The notes under the pieces are model-generated. The model was not told where the DNA came from. It did no database searches and was given only the letters and a program-made list of their open reading frames with translations. 64,000 nt of DNA from positions 616,562 to 680,561 of the forward strand of contig NZ_JACHGN010000003.1 in NCBI RefSeq assembly GCF_014202315.1, read 5' to 3'. How positions within the stretch are numbered: the stretch's first letter is position 1; every line of letters starts with the position of its first letter. Shown here in pieces: positions 49,090 to 58,420 of this stretch. The position numbers and the translations under genes were made by a program. The DNA is from Thermocatellispora tengchongensis. GTDB lineage: Bacteria; Actinomycetota; Actinomycetes; Streptosporangiales; Streptosporangiaceae.

Positions 49090-50187
49090 TCACCCCCGCA
49101 GCACGTCGCGGTGCCGCCAGGCCAGCGCGAGCACGGCGGCGCCGGCGGCCTGCATGGGCTCCCGCGTGGTCAGCCGCGCCACGGTCTCGGCGTCGAAGCG
49201 GAACCCGCGGGCGCCGCCGGACAGGACGCGTCCCTCGGCGTTGGCGCCCACCATCCGGTCGAAGGCGCGGTCGTACACCCGGGAGTCGATCACGGTGACG
49301 GCGAGCAGGTCGGTGGCGAAGGTCAGCGGATCGACGCCCATGCCCAGCAGGTAGCAGCGCAGCATGCCCTCGTCGCGGGCGCGGGTGAGCGTGGTGTGGA
49401 ACGGCCACGTCTCGTAGGCGAAGCCGGCGCCGTAGTCCTCGCCCGCGCCCAGGAACTCCTCGCTGTACTCGCGGACGGCGCACCGCCACAGGTCGAGATC
49501 CCGGCGCCTGGAGGCGGGGGCGTCGTCGGCCGGCTGGAACACGCCCACGGGCATGACCTGGTACATGCCGCCGCCGTGCGCCACGCTGGCCGGGTCGCGC
49601 CAGTGCAGCACGAAGGTCATCTCGCCGCGCCCGGCGTCGCGGCGCAGCGTCAGCATGCTCACCGCGGGCAGGACGGCGCGGCGGGCGAGGCCGGCCGGGT
49701 CGCCGACGCGGGCCCGGAACGGCAGCTCGGCCATCGCCGGCCGGCGGCCGTCACGCGCCGCGCGGGCGAACTCGTGCGCGGCCGCCTCGCCGACGTTGAC
49801 GCCGTCGAAGTACGCCGCCTCGCCGTACGCCATGTGCCCGTCCGCCATGGACACCTCCAGGAGGCGGTAGGCGACGCGGTTCTCGAACAGGCGGGGCGGG
49901 TCGATGGCGCGCACGGCCTCGGCGTAGGTCGCGTATCCGGCCCGTACGGCCCCCGCCTCCGGCTCGGCGCCCGAGCACGCCGGCGCCGGCGCGTCCGGCC
50001 GCCAGGAGAGCACGACGTCCGCCAGGCCGATGGGCGAGGCGGCGATCCACTCCGGCCGGCACAGCAGGGGAGTGCCCGCCACCCGGGCCAGATCGGGGTA
50101 GAGGTCCTGCGCGAGAGCGGCGAGGGCGTGCCGGTGCGCGTTGAGGTGGCGGCGCTCGCGGCGCCACTCGCCGGCGTCGGACCTCAT
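49090..50187 (-). CDS. Hypothetical protein with Nudix-like motif
   Basis: 365 residues from ATG 50187. The centre has VMPVGVFQPADD and, about 18 residues on, REYSEEFLG, close to the REUxEExGU part of the Nudix box, within an otherwise unrecognised protein that has FVLHWRDPASVAHGGGMY before it and YLLGMGVDPLTFATDLLAVTVID after it. Similar proteins sit near regulators in actinobacteria, but no activity is known to me. The frame is open to GTG 50241 and adds four EKT repeats from a 9-bp DNA repeat; the ribosome site GGAG 9 nt before ATG 50187 lies inside that repeat, so I prefer the shorter form. Confidence 0.6.
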   Translation of the reverse strand: MRSDAGEWRRERRHLNAHRHALAALAQDLYPDLARVAGTPLLCRPEWIAASPIGLADVVLSWRPDAPAPACSGAEPEAGAVRAGYATYAEAVRAIDPPRLFENRVAYRLLEVSMADGHMAYGEAAYFDGVNVGEAAAHEFARAARDGRRPAMAELPFRARVGDPAGLARRAVLPAVSMLTLRRDAGRGEMTFVLHWRDPASVAHGGGMYQVMPVGVFQPADDAPASRRRDLDLWRCAVREYSEEFLGAGEDYGAGFAYETWPFHTTLTRARDEGMLRCYLLGMGVDPLTFATDLLAVTVIDSRVYDRAFDRMVGANAEGRVLSGGARGFRFDAETVARLTTREPMQAAGAAVLALAWRHRDVLRG

Positions 50188-50191
50188 GAGC

Positions 50192-50227
50192 GTCTTCTCC
50201 GTCTTCTCCGTCTTCTCCGTCTTCTCC
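50192..50227. repeat. 9-bp tandem repeat, four copies, at the start of the Nudix-like gene
   Basis: GTCTTCTCC repeated four times exactly (50192-50227). On the minus strand it gives GGAGAAGAC units, which read either as EKT codons in a longer start or as repeated ribosome-site-like GGAG motifs before ATG 50187. Copy number could tune translation. Confidence 0.85.
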
Positions 50228-50302
50228 GTCCCCCTCGGCACGCCTCCATCATCGGCGGCCGGGAGGCGGCCGGGGCGGTCGGCCCGGCCGCCGGCGGTCG
50301 TG

Positions 50303-51382
50303 TCAGGCGGACGTGGAGAGCCGGGAGCGGTCGCGCTCGCGCTCGTCGGCCGGCTCGGAGTCGGCCAGGACCATGGTGCGGATCGGGGACGGGATCTCGA
50401 TCTCCTCCGCCTGGTAGCGCGCGTGCAGCCGCTTGATGAACTCGTGCACGACGAGGTATTTGGCGGTGTACTGGCTCACCCGCAGGATCACGGAGAACTG
50501 GATCGCGGACTCGCCGAAGGTGTGGTAGCGCACCACCGGCTCGTGGTCGGGCACCGCGCCCTCCACGGTCCGCATCACCTCGCGGCCCACCTCGATGGTG
50601 ACCCGCTCGACGTGGTCCAGGTCGCTGTCGTAGCTCACCCCGACCTGGACCGTGACCCCCGTGTCCTCCATCGGCTGGTGGTAGTTGGTCAGGATCGCGT
50701 CGGCGAGGTGCGCGTTCGGCACGATCACGATATTTCCGGAAAGCTGCTCGATCGTGGTGTTCCGCCAGTTGATGTCCACCACGTGGCCGTCCTCGCCGCT
50801 GGCCAGGCGGACGAAGTCACCCGGCTGGACCTTCTTGGAGGCCAGGATCTGGATGCCGGCGAACAGGTTGCCCAGGGTGTCCTGCAGCGCGAGCGCGACG
50901 GCGAGACCGCCGACGCCCAGCGCGGTCAGCACCGGGGTGATCGAGATCCCCAGGCTCTGCAGGAGCACCAGGATGCCCACACCGACGATGATCACCCTGG
51001 TGATGTTGACGAAGATGCTCGCCGACTGCGCGACGCCCGACCGCGACAGCGCGATCGAGCGCACCACCCCGGCGGCCAGACCGGCGATCGTCAGCGCCAC
51101 CGTGAGCACGATCACGGCCAGCAGGATGCGCTCGACGAACCCCCGGATCGGCGGCTGGAGCCGCAGCACCTCGATCGCCCACCACACGCCGGTGATGGAC
51201 GCGGCCGGCAGGGCGACGCTCCTGAGCAGGTTCCACCACAGATCGTCCCATGCCGTCGCCGTGTCGGCGGCCCGGCCCGCGAGCCGGGCGAACAGCGCCC
51301 GCAGCACCAGGCCGAGGAGCACCCCGGCCGCCACGCAAACGCCCGCGATGATGAAGGAAGCGACCTCAGTACGATCGGCCAT
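50303..51382 (-). CDS. MscS-type mechanosensitive channel
   Basis: 359 residues. Helices near residues 8-30, 55-75 and 85-108 precede the pore helix LTALGVGGLAVALALQDTLGNLFAGIQIL, the conserved MscS pore segment, and the cytoplasmic beta domain starts with VQPGDFVRLASGEDGHVVDINWRNTTI and IVPNAHLADAILTNYHQP. It releases solutes on hypo-osmotic shock. The charged tail (EPADERERDRSRLS) is longer than in E. coli MscS. ATG 51382 is supported by the helix start. No operon partner. Confidence 0.92.
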   Translation of the reverse strand: MADRTEVASFIIAGVCVAAGVLLGLVLRALFARLAGRAADTATAWDDLWWNLLRSVALPAASITGVWWAIEVLRLQPPIRGFVERILLAVIVLTVALTIAGLAAGVVRSIALSRSGVAQSASIFVNITRVIIVGVGILVLLQSLGISITPVLTALGVGGLAVALALQDTLGNLFAGIQILASKKVQPGDFVRLASGEDGHVVDINWRNTTIEQLSGNIVIVPNAHLADAILTNYHQPMEDTGVTVQVGVSYDSDLDHVERVTIEVGREVMRTVEGAVPDHEPVVRYHTFGESAIQFSVILRVSQYTAKYLVVHEFIKRLHARYQAEEIEIPSPIRTMVLADSEPADERERDRSRLSTSA

Positions 51383-51532
51383 CGGCGTCCCCCCTGATCA
51401 CCCGGAATCCTCCCAGACTCCCCGCTGTCTTGATCACCGGAGGATGGTAGCGGTCCCGGGCGAACACCCGCATCCGGCGCCGAAACCGGGCGGGCCGGGC
51501 GACTCGCCCTCACCCGAGCATCACGCCCGACG

Positions 51533-52372
51533 TCACACGAAGCGGCGCACGAACGCGAGCGCGGTGTCGCAGACCTCGCGCCAGCCGTGGTCGATGGTGA
51601 GGGAGTGGCCGCGGCCGGGCATCTCCACGATCTCGGTGACCGCGTGCTCGTTGCGGGCCTGCCTGTTGTAGGAGGCGTTGGCGATCGCCCACGGCACGGT
51701 GTGATCCTTCTCACCCGAGATGATCAGCAGCGGCCCGCGCTCGGGGTTGGTGCTGTCCACCTTGGTCTCGCTCCAGGGGTTGAAGTTGGCCACGGCCGCC
51801 TGGAACAGCGGCGCCCCCGGCGCCGGGACCGAGAAGGTGTCGTACAGCTCCCTGGCCTCCTCCTCCGGGACCGCGTTGGCGAAGGCGTAGCGGAACTGGT
51901 CGTAGGTCAGCGGCACCGCCCGGTGGACGTTGGCCGGGTTGGTCAGCACGGGGGCGGCGGCGCGCAGCGAGGAGATCGGCAGGGGCAGCACGCCCTGGAA
52001 GGGCGCGGGGTCGATGGCGACCGAGGCGCAGGAGAGGCCGCGGCCGGCCAGGATCTGCGCGAGCAGCCCGCCGAAGGAGTGGCCGATGACGGCGGGCTTG
52101 CGCTCCAGCTTGCCGATCAGGCCGGCGTAGTGGTCGGCGACCTGGCCCACGGTCTTGTGCGCGAACACCTCCGGGTGCTCCTTGGCCTCGGCCACGGTGT
52201 CGGGGTCGTCCGGCCAGCCGGGCGTCACGGGGGCGTACCCGGCCTCGGCGAACACCTGAGCCCACCGGTCCCAGCTGCTCGGCAGCAGCCACAGGCCGTG
52301 GACGAACACGACGGGGACGCGGCCGGAGGCGTTGGCCCGCTCGATCTCCCGGGCGTCGTAGGTCGATGACAT
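51533..52372 (-). CDS. Alpha/beta hydrolase
   Basis: 279 residues. VPVVFVHGLWLLPSSWDRW forms the oxyanion region, AVIGHSFGGLLAQIL the nucleophile elbow, LLIISGEKDHTVPW the acid strand and PGRGHSLTIDHGW the catalytic His. It resembles the AB hydrolase proteins annotated as non-haem peroxidases or lactonases. ATG 52372 has AGGGA 10 nt upstream; the open frame reaches 52411 without support. Divergent from the LuxR regulator with 198 bp between, so that regulator may control it. Confidence 0.88.
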   Translation of the reverse strand: MSSTYDAREIERANASGRVPVVFVHGLWLLPSSWDRWAQVFAEAGYAPVTPGWPDDPDTVAEAKEHPEVFAHKTVGQVADHYAGLIGKLERKPAVIGHSFGGLLAQILAGRGLSCASVAIDPAPFQGVLPLPISSLRAAAPVLTNPANVHRAVPLTYDQFRYAFANAVPEEEARELYDTFSVPAPGAPLFQAAVANFNPWSETKVDSTNPERGPLLIISGEKDHTVPWAIANASYNRQARNEHAVTEIVEMPGRGHSLTIDHGWREVCDTALAFVRRFV

Positions 52373-52570
52373 GGGCGCTGTCCCTTCGGGGCGGTGGTGG
52401 CCGTGGTGCACGGGGCGCCATCGACGCTAGAGCGGGCGGGGCCCGGGAAGCAGCCGTCAACCGACGTACGGCGGCAGGGCGCGGCAGGCGGTTTCGGGGA
52501 GTACGACGACTTACGTCCGCGGCTCACCTCCCGTCCGGGAAGACGGCGTTCGTCATGGGAAAGTAGGGGC

Positions 52571-55402
52571 GTGGCGGTGGGCATCCTCTACGGACGGGAC
52601 CAGGAGCTGGCGCTCGTCCACGACCTCGTCGAGCGGGCCGGCGAGCGCGGGGGCGCGCTCGTCGTACGGGGCGAGCCGGGCATCGGCAAGTCCGCGCTGC
52701 TGGAGGCGGCGACCGGCCGGGCCGCGCGGCGGGCGATGGCGGTGTCGGGCGCCGCCGGGGTGCAGGCCGAGACCCACCTGCCCTTCGCCGGGCTGCACCA
52801 GTTGCTCATGCCGCTGCTCGGCTCCGCGGACGCGCTCCCGGCGCGGCAGCGGGAGGCGCTGCTGGGGGCGTTCGGCATGGGCGCGGCCGAGTCGCCGCAG
52901 TTCTTCCTGATCGCGCTGGCCGCGCTGAACCTGCTCGGCGAGGCGGCCGCGCGCGGCCCGCTGCTGGTCACCATCGACGACGTGCAGTGGCTGGACCGCT
53001 CCACGGTGGACGTGCTGGGGTTCGTGGCCCGCCGGCTCGCCTCGGAGCCCATCGCGCTGGTGATGGCGCTGCGCGATGGCTACCCCACCGGTCTCGACGA
53101 GTGCGGCCTGCCGGAGCTGCGCCTGCGCGGGCTGCCCCCGGAGGCCGCCGGGGCGCTGCTCGACGCCCGGTCGCCCCGGCTCGCGGCCGGGATGCGGCGG
53201 CGCGTGCTGGCCGAGGCGGCGGGCAACCCGCTCGCGCTGGTCGAGCTGCCGCTCGCGCTGGAGTCCGCCCCGGCCAAGGCGGAGTTCCTGCCGCTCACCG
53301 CCCGGCTGGAGCGGGCGTTCGCCGCGCGTACCGCCGACCTGCCCGCGGCCACCCGGTCGCTGCTGCTGGCCGCCGCGGCCGACGACGGCGACGGCCTGGC
53401 CGACGTGCTGGCCGCCGCCGAGGCGATCACCGGCGCGCCGGTGCCGCCCGCCGCGCTCGCCCCGGCCGTCGAGGCCGGCCTGGTACGCGCCGACGAGCGC
53501 ACCATCCGCTTCCGCCATCCCCTCGTACGCTCGGCGATCTACCAGCGGGCCGAGCCCGCCGAACGGCTCGCGGCCCACGCGGCGCTGGCCGAGGTGCACG
53601 CCGGCGACCCCGACCGCAGGGCCTGGCACCGCGCGGCGGCGACCGGGCGGCGCGACGAGGGGGTGGCCCGCGAGCTGCAGTCGGTGGCCCTACGGGCGCG
53701 CGCACGCGGCGCGATCACCGTGGCCGTGGCCGCGCTGCAGCGCTCGGCCGAGCTGAGCGAGCGGCCCGCCGAACGCGGCCGGCGGCTGCTGCACGCCGCC
53801 GAGCTGGCCTTCGAGCTGGGCCGCGCGGACCTGGTCGCGGCGCTGCTCGGGCAGGTGGAGCCGCCCCACCTGGGCGCCGCCGAGCGGGCCGGGCTGACCT
53901 GGCTGCGCGAGATGCTGGAGGAGGAGCCCGCCGCGGGGGCGCCGAGAGTGGTGGAGCTGCTGGAGACCGCCGAGCGCGGCGAGGCCGCCGGCGACCGCGC
54001 CCTCGCCCTGAACATCGTCCGGGCGGCGGCGGTGCGCTGCTGGTGGGCCGATCCGGGGTGGGAGGTCCGCGCACGGGTGGTGGCGGCGGCCGAACGGCTG
54101 GCGGAGGGGCCCGGCGACCCGCGGCTGCTCGCGGTGCTCGGCCTGGCCGCGCCGGCGGAGCGCGGGGCGGACGTCATCGAGCGCCTGGCCGAGGTCGGCG
54201 CCGCCGAGGCCCCCGGCGCCGACGCGGCGATCTCGCGGCTGCGCGGGCAGGCGGCCACGGCCGCGGGCGCCTTCGACCTCTCCGTCCGCTTCTTCGCCGC
54301 CTCGATCGCGGAGCTGCGGGCGCAGGGCCGGCTCGGGCTGCTCGCGCAGACCCTGGTGAGCCAGGCGTACGCGACCGTCCACGGCGCGGAGTGGACGGTG
54401 GCGACGCTCGCGGCCGAGGAGGCCGAGCGGCTGGCGCGCGAGACCGGGCAGCCGCGCTGGGTGGCGGCGGCGCAGACCGCGCTGGCGCTGCTCGCGGGGC
54501 TGCGCGGCGAGCAGCGGCGGGCGCTGGCGCTGGCCGCGGAGGCCGAGCGGACCGTGCTGTCGCTGGGCAACCGCTTCGGCCTGGCGCTGCTGCAGCACGC
54601 CCGCGGGGTGATCGCGTTGTCCTCCGACCGGCACGCCGAGGCGTACGCCCACCTGCGGCGCGTGTTCGACCCGGCCGACCCGGTGCACCACCCGTTCGTC
54701 CGCTGCTGGCTCATCGGCGACCTGGCGGAGGCGGCGATCGGCGCCGGGCAGCGCGACGGCGCTTCGGCGGCGGTGCGCGAGCTGGAGAAGGTGGCGGAGC
54801 GGACGCCCGCGCCGATCCTGCACATCGGCCTGAGGCACGCCAGGGCGCTGCTCGCCGAGGACGACGCGGCCGAGCCGCACTACCGCGAGGCCCTGGACGC
54901 CGACCTGACCGCCTGGCCGGTGGCGCGGGCCCGCCTGCTGCTGGCGTACGGCAACTGGCTGCGGCGCCGGCGCCGGACGGTCGAGGCGCGGACCCCGCTG
55001 CGGCTGGCCTGCGAGGCGTTCGACGCGCTCGGCCTGCCGCCCTGGGGCGAGCGCGCGCGCCGGGCGCTGCGCGCCGCGGGCGAGGCGACCGTCAGACGCG
55101 ACCCGCCGACCTCCGAGCGGCTCACGGCGCAGGAGCTGCAGATCGCCCGCCTGGCCGCGGACGGCCTGTCCAACCGCGAGATCGGCCAGATGCTCTACCT
55201 GTCCCACCGGACGGTGGGCACGCACCTGTACCGGCTGTTCCCCAAGCTGGGCATCACCTCGCGCGCCCAGTTGCGCGACGCCCTCGGCCCGCCCGCGCCC
55301 GGCCCCGGCGGCGCCGGCGGGCGGGAGGATAGCGCCAGGCAGGAGACCCAGGCGTATCCGCACGACCGGCCGTTTCCACACGAAAGGAAGACAAGGCGCT
55401 GA
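52571..55402 (+). CDS. Large ATP-binding LuxR (LAL/MalT-like) transcriptional regulator
   Basis: 943 residues. The N-terminal STAND ATPase has GRDQELALVHDLVE, Walker A GEPGIGKSALLEAA (near residue 39) and Walker B LLVTIDDVQWLDRSTVDVLGF (near 136). A long TPR-like helical region follows, and the C-terminal LuxR helix-turn-helix reads LTAQELQIARLAADGLSNREIGQMLYLSHRTVGTHLYRLFPKLGITSRAQL, with a 40-residue disordered tail. Start GTG 52571 is set by the domain start; GTG 52577 is equally possible. Such regulators often activate nearby or secondary-metabolism genes, but no biosynthetic cluster is seen. Confidence 0.9.
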   Translation: MAVGILYGRDQELALVHDLVERAGERGGALVVRGEPGIGKSALLEAATGRAARRAMAVSGAAGVQAETHLPFAGLHQLLMPLLGSADALPARQREALLGAFGMGAAESPQFFLIALAALNLLGEAAARGPLLVTIDDVQWLDRSTVDVLGFVARRLASEPIALVMALRDGYPTGLDECGLPELRLRGLPPEAAGALLDARSPRLAAGMRRRVLAEAAGNPLALVELPLALESAPAKAEFLPLTARLERAFAARTADLPAATRSLLLAAAADDGDGLADVLAAAEAITGAPVPPAALAPAVEAGLVRADERTIRFRHPLVRSAIYQRAEPAERLAAHAALAEVHAGDPDRRAWHRAAATGRRDEGVARELQSVALRARARGAITVAVAALQRSAELSERPAERGRRLLHAAELAFELGRADLVAALLGQVEPPHLGAAERAGLTWLREMLEEEPAAGAPRVVELLETAERGEAAGDRALALNIVRAAAVRCWWADPGWEVRARVVAAAERLAEGPGDPRLLAVLGLAAPAERGADVIERLAEVGAAEAPGADAAISRLRGQAATAAGAFDLSVRFFAASIAELRAQGRLGLLAQTLVSQAYATVHGAEWTVATLAAEEAERLARETGQPRWVAAAQTALALLAGLRGEQRRALALAAEAERTVLSLGNRFGLALLQHARGVIALSSDRHAEAYAHLRRVFDPADPVHHPFVRCWLIGDLAEAAIGAGQRDGASAAVRELEKVAERTPAPILHIGLRHARALLAEDDAAEPHYREALDADLTAWPVARARLLLAYGNWLRRRRRTVEARTPLRLACEAFDALGLPPWGERARRALRAAGEATVRRDPPTSERLTAQELQIARLAADGLSNREIGQMLYLSHRTVGTHLYRLFPKLGITSRAQLRDALGPPAPGPGGAGGREDSARQETQAYPHDRPFPHERKTRR

Positions 55403-55448
55403 CCGCGAGCTGACCGGCGTCCGGCCCGCCCGTTCCTAGCGTGAACAT

Positions 55449-56921
55449 GTGCAGCACGACGAGCTCGACGGCCGGGCCCTCCCGGAGCGGGAGGGCGCGC
55501 CCGCGGTGGCGGCGCCCCCGCCGTGGTGGCGCGCCCGGCCCTGGCACCTGGCGCTGGCCGCGGTGGCGATCTGCTACTCGGCGGTGCAGCTCGCCTTCAC
55601 CACCCGGATCGGCCTCGGCTGGGACGAGAGCGTCTACCTCAGCCAGGTGGCCCGCGGCGTGCCCGCGGCGGAGTTCACCGCCTCGCGGGCCCGCGGGGTC
55701 CCGCTCCTGGTGGCGCCGGTCGCCGTGTTCACCCCCTCGGTGACCGCCGTACGCGTCTACCTCGGCCTGCTGTCCGGCGCCGGGCTGTACCTGGCCTACC
55801 GGCCGTGGCTGCGGCTGCGCCCCGGCCCGGTCGTCCCGGTCGCCGCGGCCCTCTTCGCGGGGCTGTGGCTGTCGCTGTTCTACGCCAACGAGGTCATGCC
55901 GAACATGTGGGTGGCCTACTGCGCCGTCGCCGGGGTCGCGCTGGCCTGCCTCGCCGGAGGGCGCCGGCCGCTGCGTCCCGTCGCGGGGCTGGTGGCGGTG
56001 TTCGCGGCGGCGTCGCTGCTCCGTCCCTCCGACGCCACGTGGCTGGCGCTGCCGCTGCTGGTGTACGCCGCCGTGACCAGGCGCCTGCTGGTGGCCGGCT
56101 GCGTCGCCGCGGGCCTGGCGATCGGGTGGGGGGAGTGGGCCGTGGAGGCGTTCCTGCACCACGGCGGTCCGCTCGCGCGGTTCAGGGCGGCGACGGTGGA
56201 GAACGCGGCGGGGCTGCACTTCACCCTGCCCGACCACCTGCGCGCCCTGGACGGCCCCCTGCTGTGCCGCTTCGGCGTCGGCTGCGGCGGTTTCCCGCCG
56301 GAGCAGATCGCCTGGTTCGCCGCCGTGCCGGTCTTCGCGGTCCTGGGCGTCCTGGCCGCGCGGCGGCGCGCCCTCACGCTGGCCCTGGCCTCCGCGGCGT
56401 CCCTGGCCTTCGCCTACCTCTTCACGGTCGGGTACGCCGCGCCGCGCTTCCTGCTGCCCGCGTACGCGCTGCTGGCGCTGCCCGTCGCCGCGGGCCTGGC
56501 CTGGGCGTGCCGGCGGCGCGCGACCGCGGTGCTCACCGTCGCGGGCGTGTTGTGCTACTTCGCCGTGCAGGGCGTGACGGCCTTCGTGCACATCGGCAAG
56601 ACCCACGCCGGACGCGCCGCCGCCCCGCTGGTCGCGGCGCGCCTCCAGGCGCTGGGGCTGCGCCCCCCGTGCTTCCTGTACGGCCACGACGCCGTCCAGA
56701 TCGGCTACCTGGCCCGGTGCACCTCGCACGGCGTCTTCCACCACTACGGCGGAGCGAACGTGCCGTCCTCCCTGAGGGCCGCGATCGGCCGCGGCGAGTG
56801 GGTCGGCGTCCTCACCCGCCGCCAGCGCCTCCCGGCCCCCTTCCTCGCCCCCTGGGTCGCGGTGGAGCTGCCGGTGGGCGACAGGAGATGGCGGGTCTTC
56901 CTGCCTCCCGGCGACCTGTAG
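55449..56921 (+). CDS. Polytopic GT39/ArnT-like membrane glycosyltransferase
   Basis: 490 residues with 10 or more helices. The first outer loop carries RIGLGWDESVYLSQVARG, the Asp/Glu motif of GT-C glycosyltransferases that use polyprenyl-phosphate sugars, and the C-terminal third is a soluble outer domain. The sugar acceptor is unknown; cell-wall or protein mannosylation is possible. GTG 55449 is the first codon; an ATG at 55446 is in another frame. It follows the LuxR gene by 46 bp on the same strand. Confidence 0.75.
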   Translation: MQHDELDGRALPEREGAPAVAAPPPWWRARPWHLALAAVAICYSAVQLAFTTRIGLGWDESVYLSQVARGVPAAEFTASRARGVPLLVAPVAVFTPSVTAVRVYLGLLSGAGLYLAYRPWLRLRPGPVVPVAAALFAGLWLSLFYANEVMPNMWVAYCAVAGVALACLAGGRRPLRPVAGLVAVFAAASLLRPSDATWLALPLLVYAAVTRRLLVAGCVAAGLAIGWGEWAVEAFLHHGGPLARFRAATVENAAGLHFTLPDHLRALDGPLLCRFGVGCGGFPPEQIAWFAAVPVFAVLGVLAARRRALTLALASAASLAFAYLFTVGYAAPRFLLPAYALLALPVAAGLAWACRRRATAVLTVAGVLCYFAVQGVTAFVHIGKTHAGRAAAPLVAARLQALGLRPPCFLYGHDAVQIGYLARCTSHGVFHHYGGANVPSSLRAAIGRGEWVGVLTRRQRLPAPFLAPWVAVELPVGDRRWRVFLPPGDL

Positions 56922-56967
56922 CACCCGGAAATCCGGCAAATGACCCAGGTCAACGGGAGGTAGGGGA

Positions 56968-56995
56968 TTGACAGGGCATCTAATGCTCCTAACAC
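56968..56995 (+). promoter_or_regulatory. Promoter of the fadR-puuD operon with a leaderless start
   Basis: Perfect -35 TTGACA (56968-56973), 16-bp spacer and -10 TAACAC (56990-56995); the ATG at 57003 lies 8 nt on, about where transcription would begin. A direct repeat ACCAATGG ACCAATGG (56998-57013) covers the start codon and may be the autoregulatory site. Confidence 0.6.
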
Positions 56996-57002
56996 TAGAC
57001 CA

Positions 57003-57698
57003 ATGGACCAATGGGGAGCCCGAACCGTCACGGAGGACGTCGCCGAGCGGTTGCGCCGGCTGATTCATCAAGGCGAGATATCACCCGGTGACCGTCTGCC
57101 GCCCGAGCGGGAACTGGCCGAGACCCTCGGCGTGGCGCGGGTCAGCCTGCGCGAGGCGATCAAGATCCTGCAAGGGCACGGCTACCTGGTGGTGCGGCGG
57201 GGCGCGCACGGCGGCACGTTCGTCACCGACCTCGACGGCCCGTACCGCCAGTGGATCGGCCAGATGCGCCAGGAGAGCTCGGAGCTGGAGGACATCCTCG
57301 ACTTCCGCATCGCCATCGAGTCGCAGACCGCGTCGCTGGCCGCCACCCGGCGGGGCGAGTCCGACCTGGCCGACCAGCGGGTGGCGATCGAGCGGATGGC
57401 CGCGGCCGAGGGCCGCTCGGAGTTCCGCCTCGCCGACTCGCAGTTCCACGGCGCCGTCGCCCGCGCGTCGCGGAGCAAGCGGCTGGAGGCGGCCGTGCAC
57501 TACGCCCGCGGCGAGCTGTTCTCCCACCCCGACCAGCTCGTCTACGTCGAGCAGATCGAGACCTGCGTCGGCGACCACCGGCTGATCCACGAGGCGATCG
57601 CCGACCGCGACCCGGCGGCGGCCGCCGCCGCGATGCGCGAGCACATCGAGCGCACCCGAGCGGAGCTGCGGGAACTGCTGTTCGGGGACGAGCGGTGA
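57003..57698 (+). CDS. FadR/GntR-family transcriptional regulator (FCD domain)
   Basis: 231 residues. N-terminal GntR winged helix (TVTEDVAERLRRLIHQGEISPGDRLPPERELAETLGVARVSLREAIKILQGHGYLVVRRG) and a C-terminal FCD helical domain with metal or ligand residues (DFRIAIESQTASLAA, DSQFHGAVARAS, EHIERTRAEL). Likely repressor of the operon it heads. Its stop overlaps the puuD-like start (GTGA), so it is cotranslated with the enzymes. The inducer is probably the amine or a gamma-glutamyl intermediate (inference). Confidence 0.93.
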   Translation: MDQWGARTVTEDVAERLRRLIHQGEISPGDRLPPERELAETLGVARVSLREAIKILQGHGYLVVRRGAHGGTFVTDLDGPYRQWIGQMRQESSELEDILDFRIAIESQTASLAATRRGESDLADQRVAIERMAAAEGRSEFRLADSQFHGAVARASRSKRLEAAVHYARGELFSHPDQLVYVEQIETCVGDHRLIHEAIADRDPAAAAAAMREHIERTRAELRELLFGDER

Positions 57699-58420
57699 GC
57701 GGCCCGCTGATCGGCATCACCGGGCGGCGGCAGATGGGCGTTCCCGGCACGCCGCCCTCGCTGTACGGCATCGTCGCCTTCACCTACTTCGCCGACTACT
57801 GCGGCGCGGTGGCGGCCATGGGCGGCGTGCCCATCCTGCTGTCCTTCAACACGCCCCCGGAGGCGGTCGCCGACCGGCTGGACGGCGTGGTGCTGTCCGG
57901 CGGCGAGGACGTGGACCCGCGCAGGTACGGCGGCACGCCGAGCCCCTTCCAGACCCCGCTCGACCCGGACCGGGACGAGTACGAGCTCACGCTGCTGCGC
58001 GCCGCGCTCGACCGGCGGCTGCCGCTGCTCGCCATCTGCCGGGGCGCCCAACTCCTCAACGTCGCCCTCGGCGGCACGCTGGTCCCGCACCTGCCGCCCG
58101 ACAGCGGCGAAGGGCACTCCTACCTGGGGTATCCACGGGGCCGGCGGTCCCATGCCGTGCGCATCGCCGAGGACAGCCGCACGGCCGGCGTCCTCGGCAC
58201 CGACCTCGTGGTCAACAGCTACCACCACCAGGCGGTGGACCGCGTCGGCGCCGGCCTGCGCGCCGTCGGGCACGCCCCCGACGGGGTCGTCGAGGCGATC
58301 GAGATGGACGACGCCCCGGTCATCGGCGTCCAGTGGCACCCCGAGATGTTCGCCGAGCCCGATCCGCTGTTCGGCTGGCTCGTCGATGAGGCGAAGAACC
58401 ACCAGGGAGAAACCGTATGA
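57695..58420 (+). CDS. Gamma-glutamyl amide hydrolase, PuuD-like (peptidase C26)
   Basis: 241 residues, class I glutamine amidotransferase fold. Catalytic Cys in LLAICRGAQLLNVALGG (near residue 110), His and Glu in IGVQWHPEMFAE (near 211), and the LSGGEDVDPRRYGG loop. Homologue of E. coli PuuD, which cuts gamma-Glu from gamma-glutamyl-GABA. Here it should release glutamate from the final gamma-glutamyl product of the pathway. GTG 57695 overlaps the regulator stop; its own end overlaps the SDR start (ATGA). Confidence 0.92.
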   Translation: MSGPLIGITGRRQMGVPGTPPSLYGIVAFTYFADYCGAVAAMGGVPILLSFNTPPEAVADRLDGVVLSGGEDVDPRRYGGTPSPFQTPLDPDRDEYELTLLRAALDRRLPLLAICRGAQLLNVALGGTLVPHLPPDSGEGHSYLGYPRGRRSHAVRIAEDSRTAGVLGTDLVVNSYHHQAVDRVGAGLRAVGHAPDGVVEAIEMDDAPVIGVQWHPEMFAEPDPLFGWLVDEAKNHQGETV

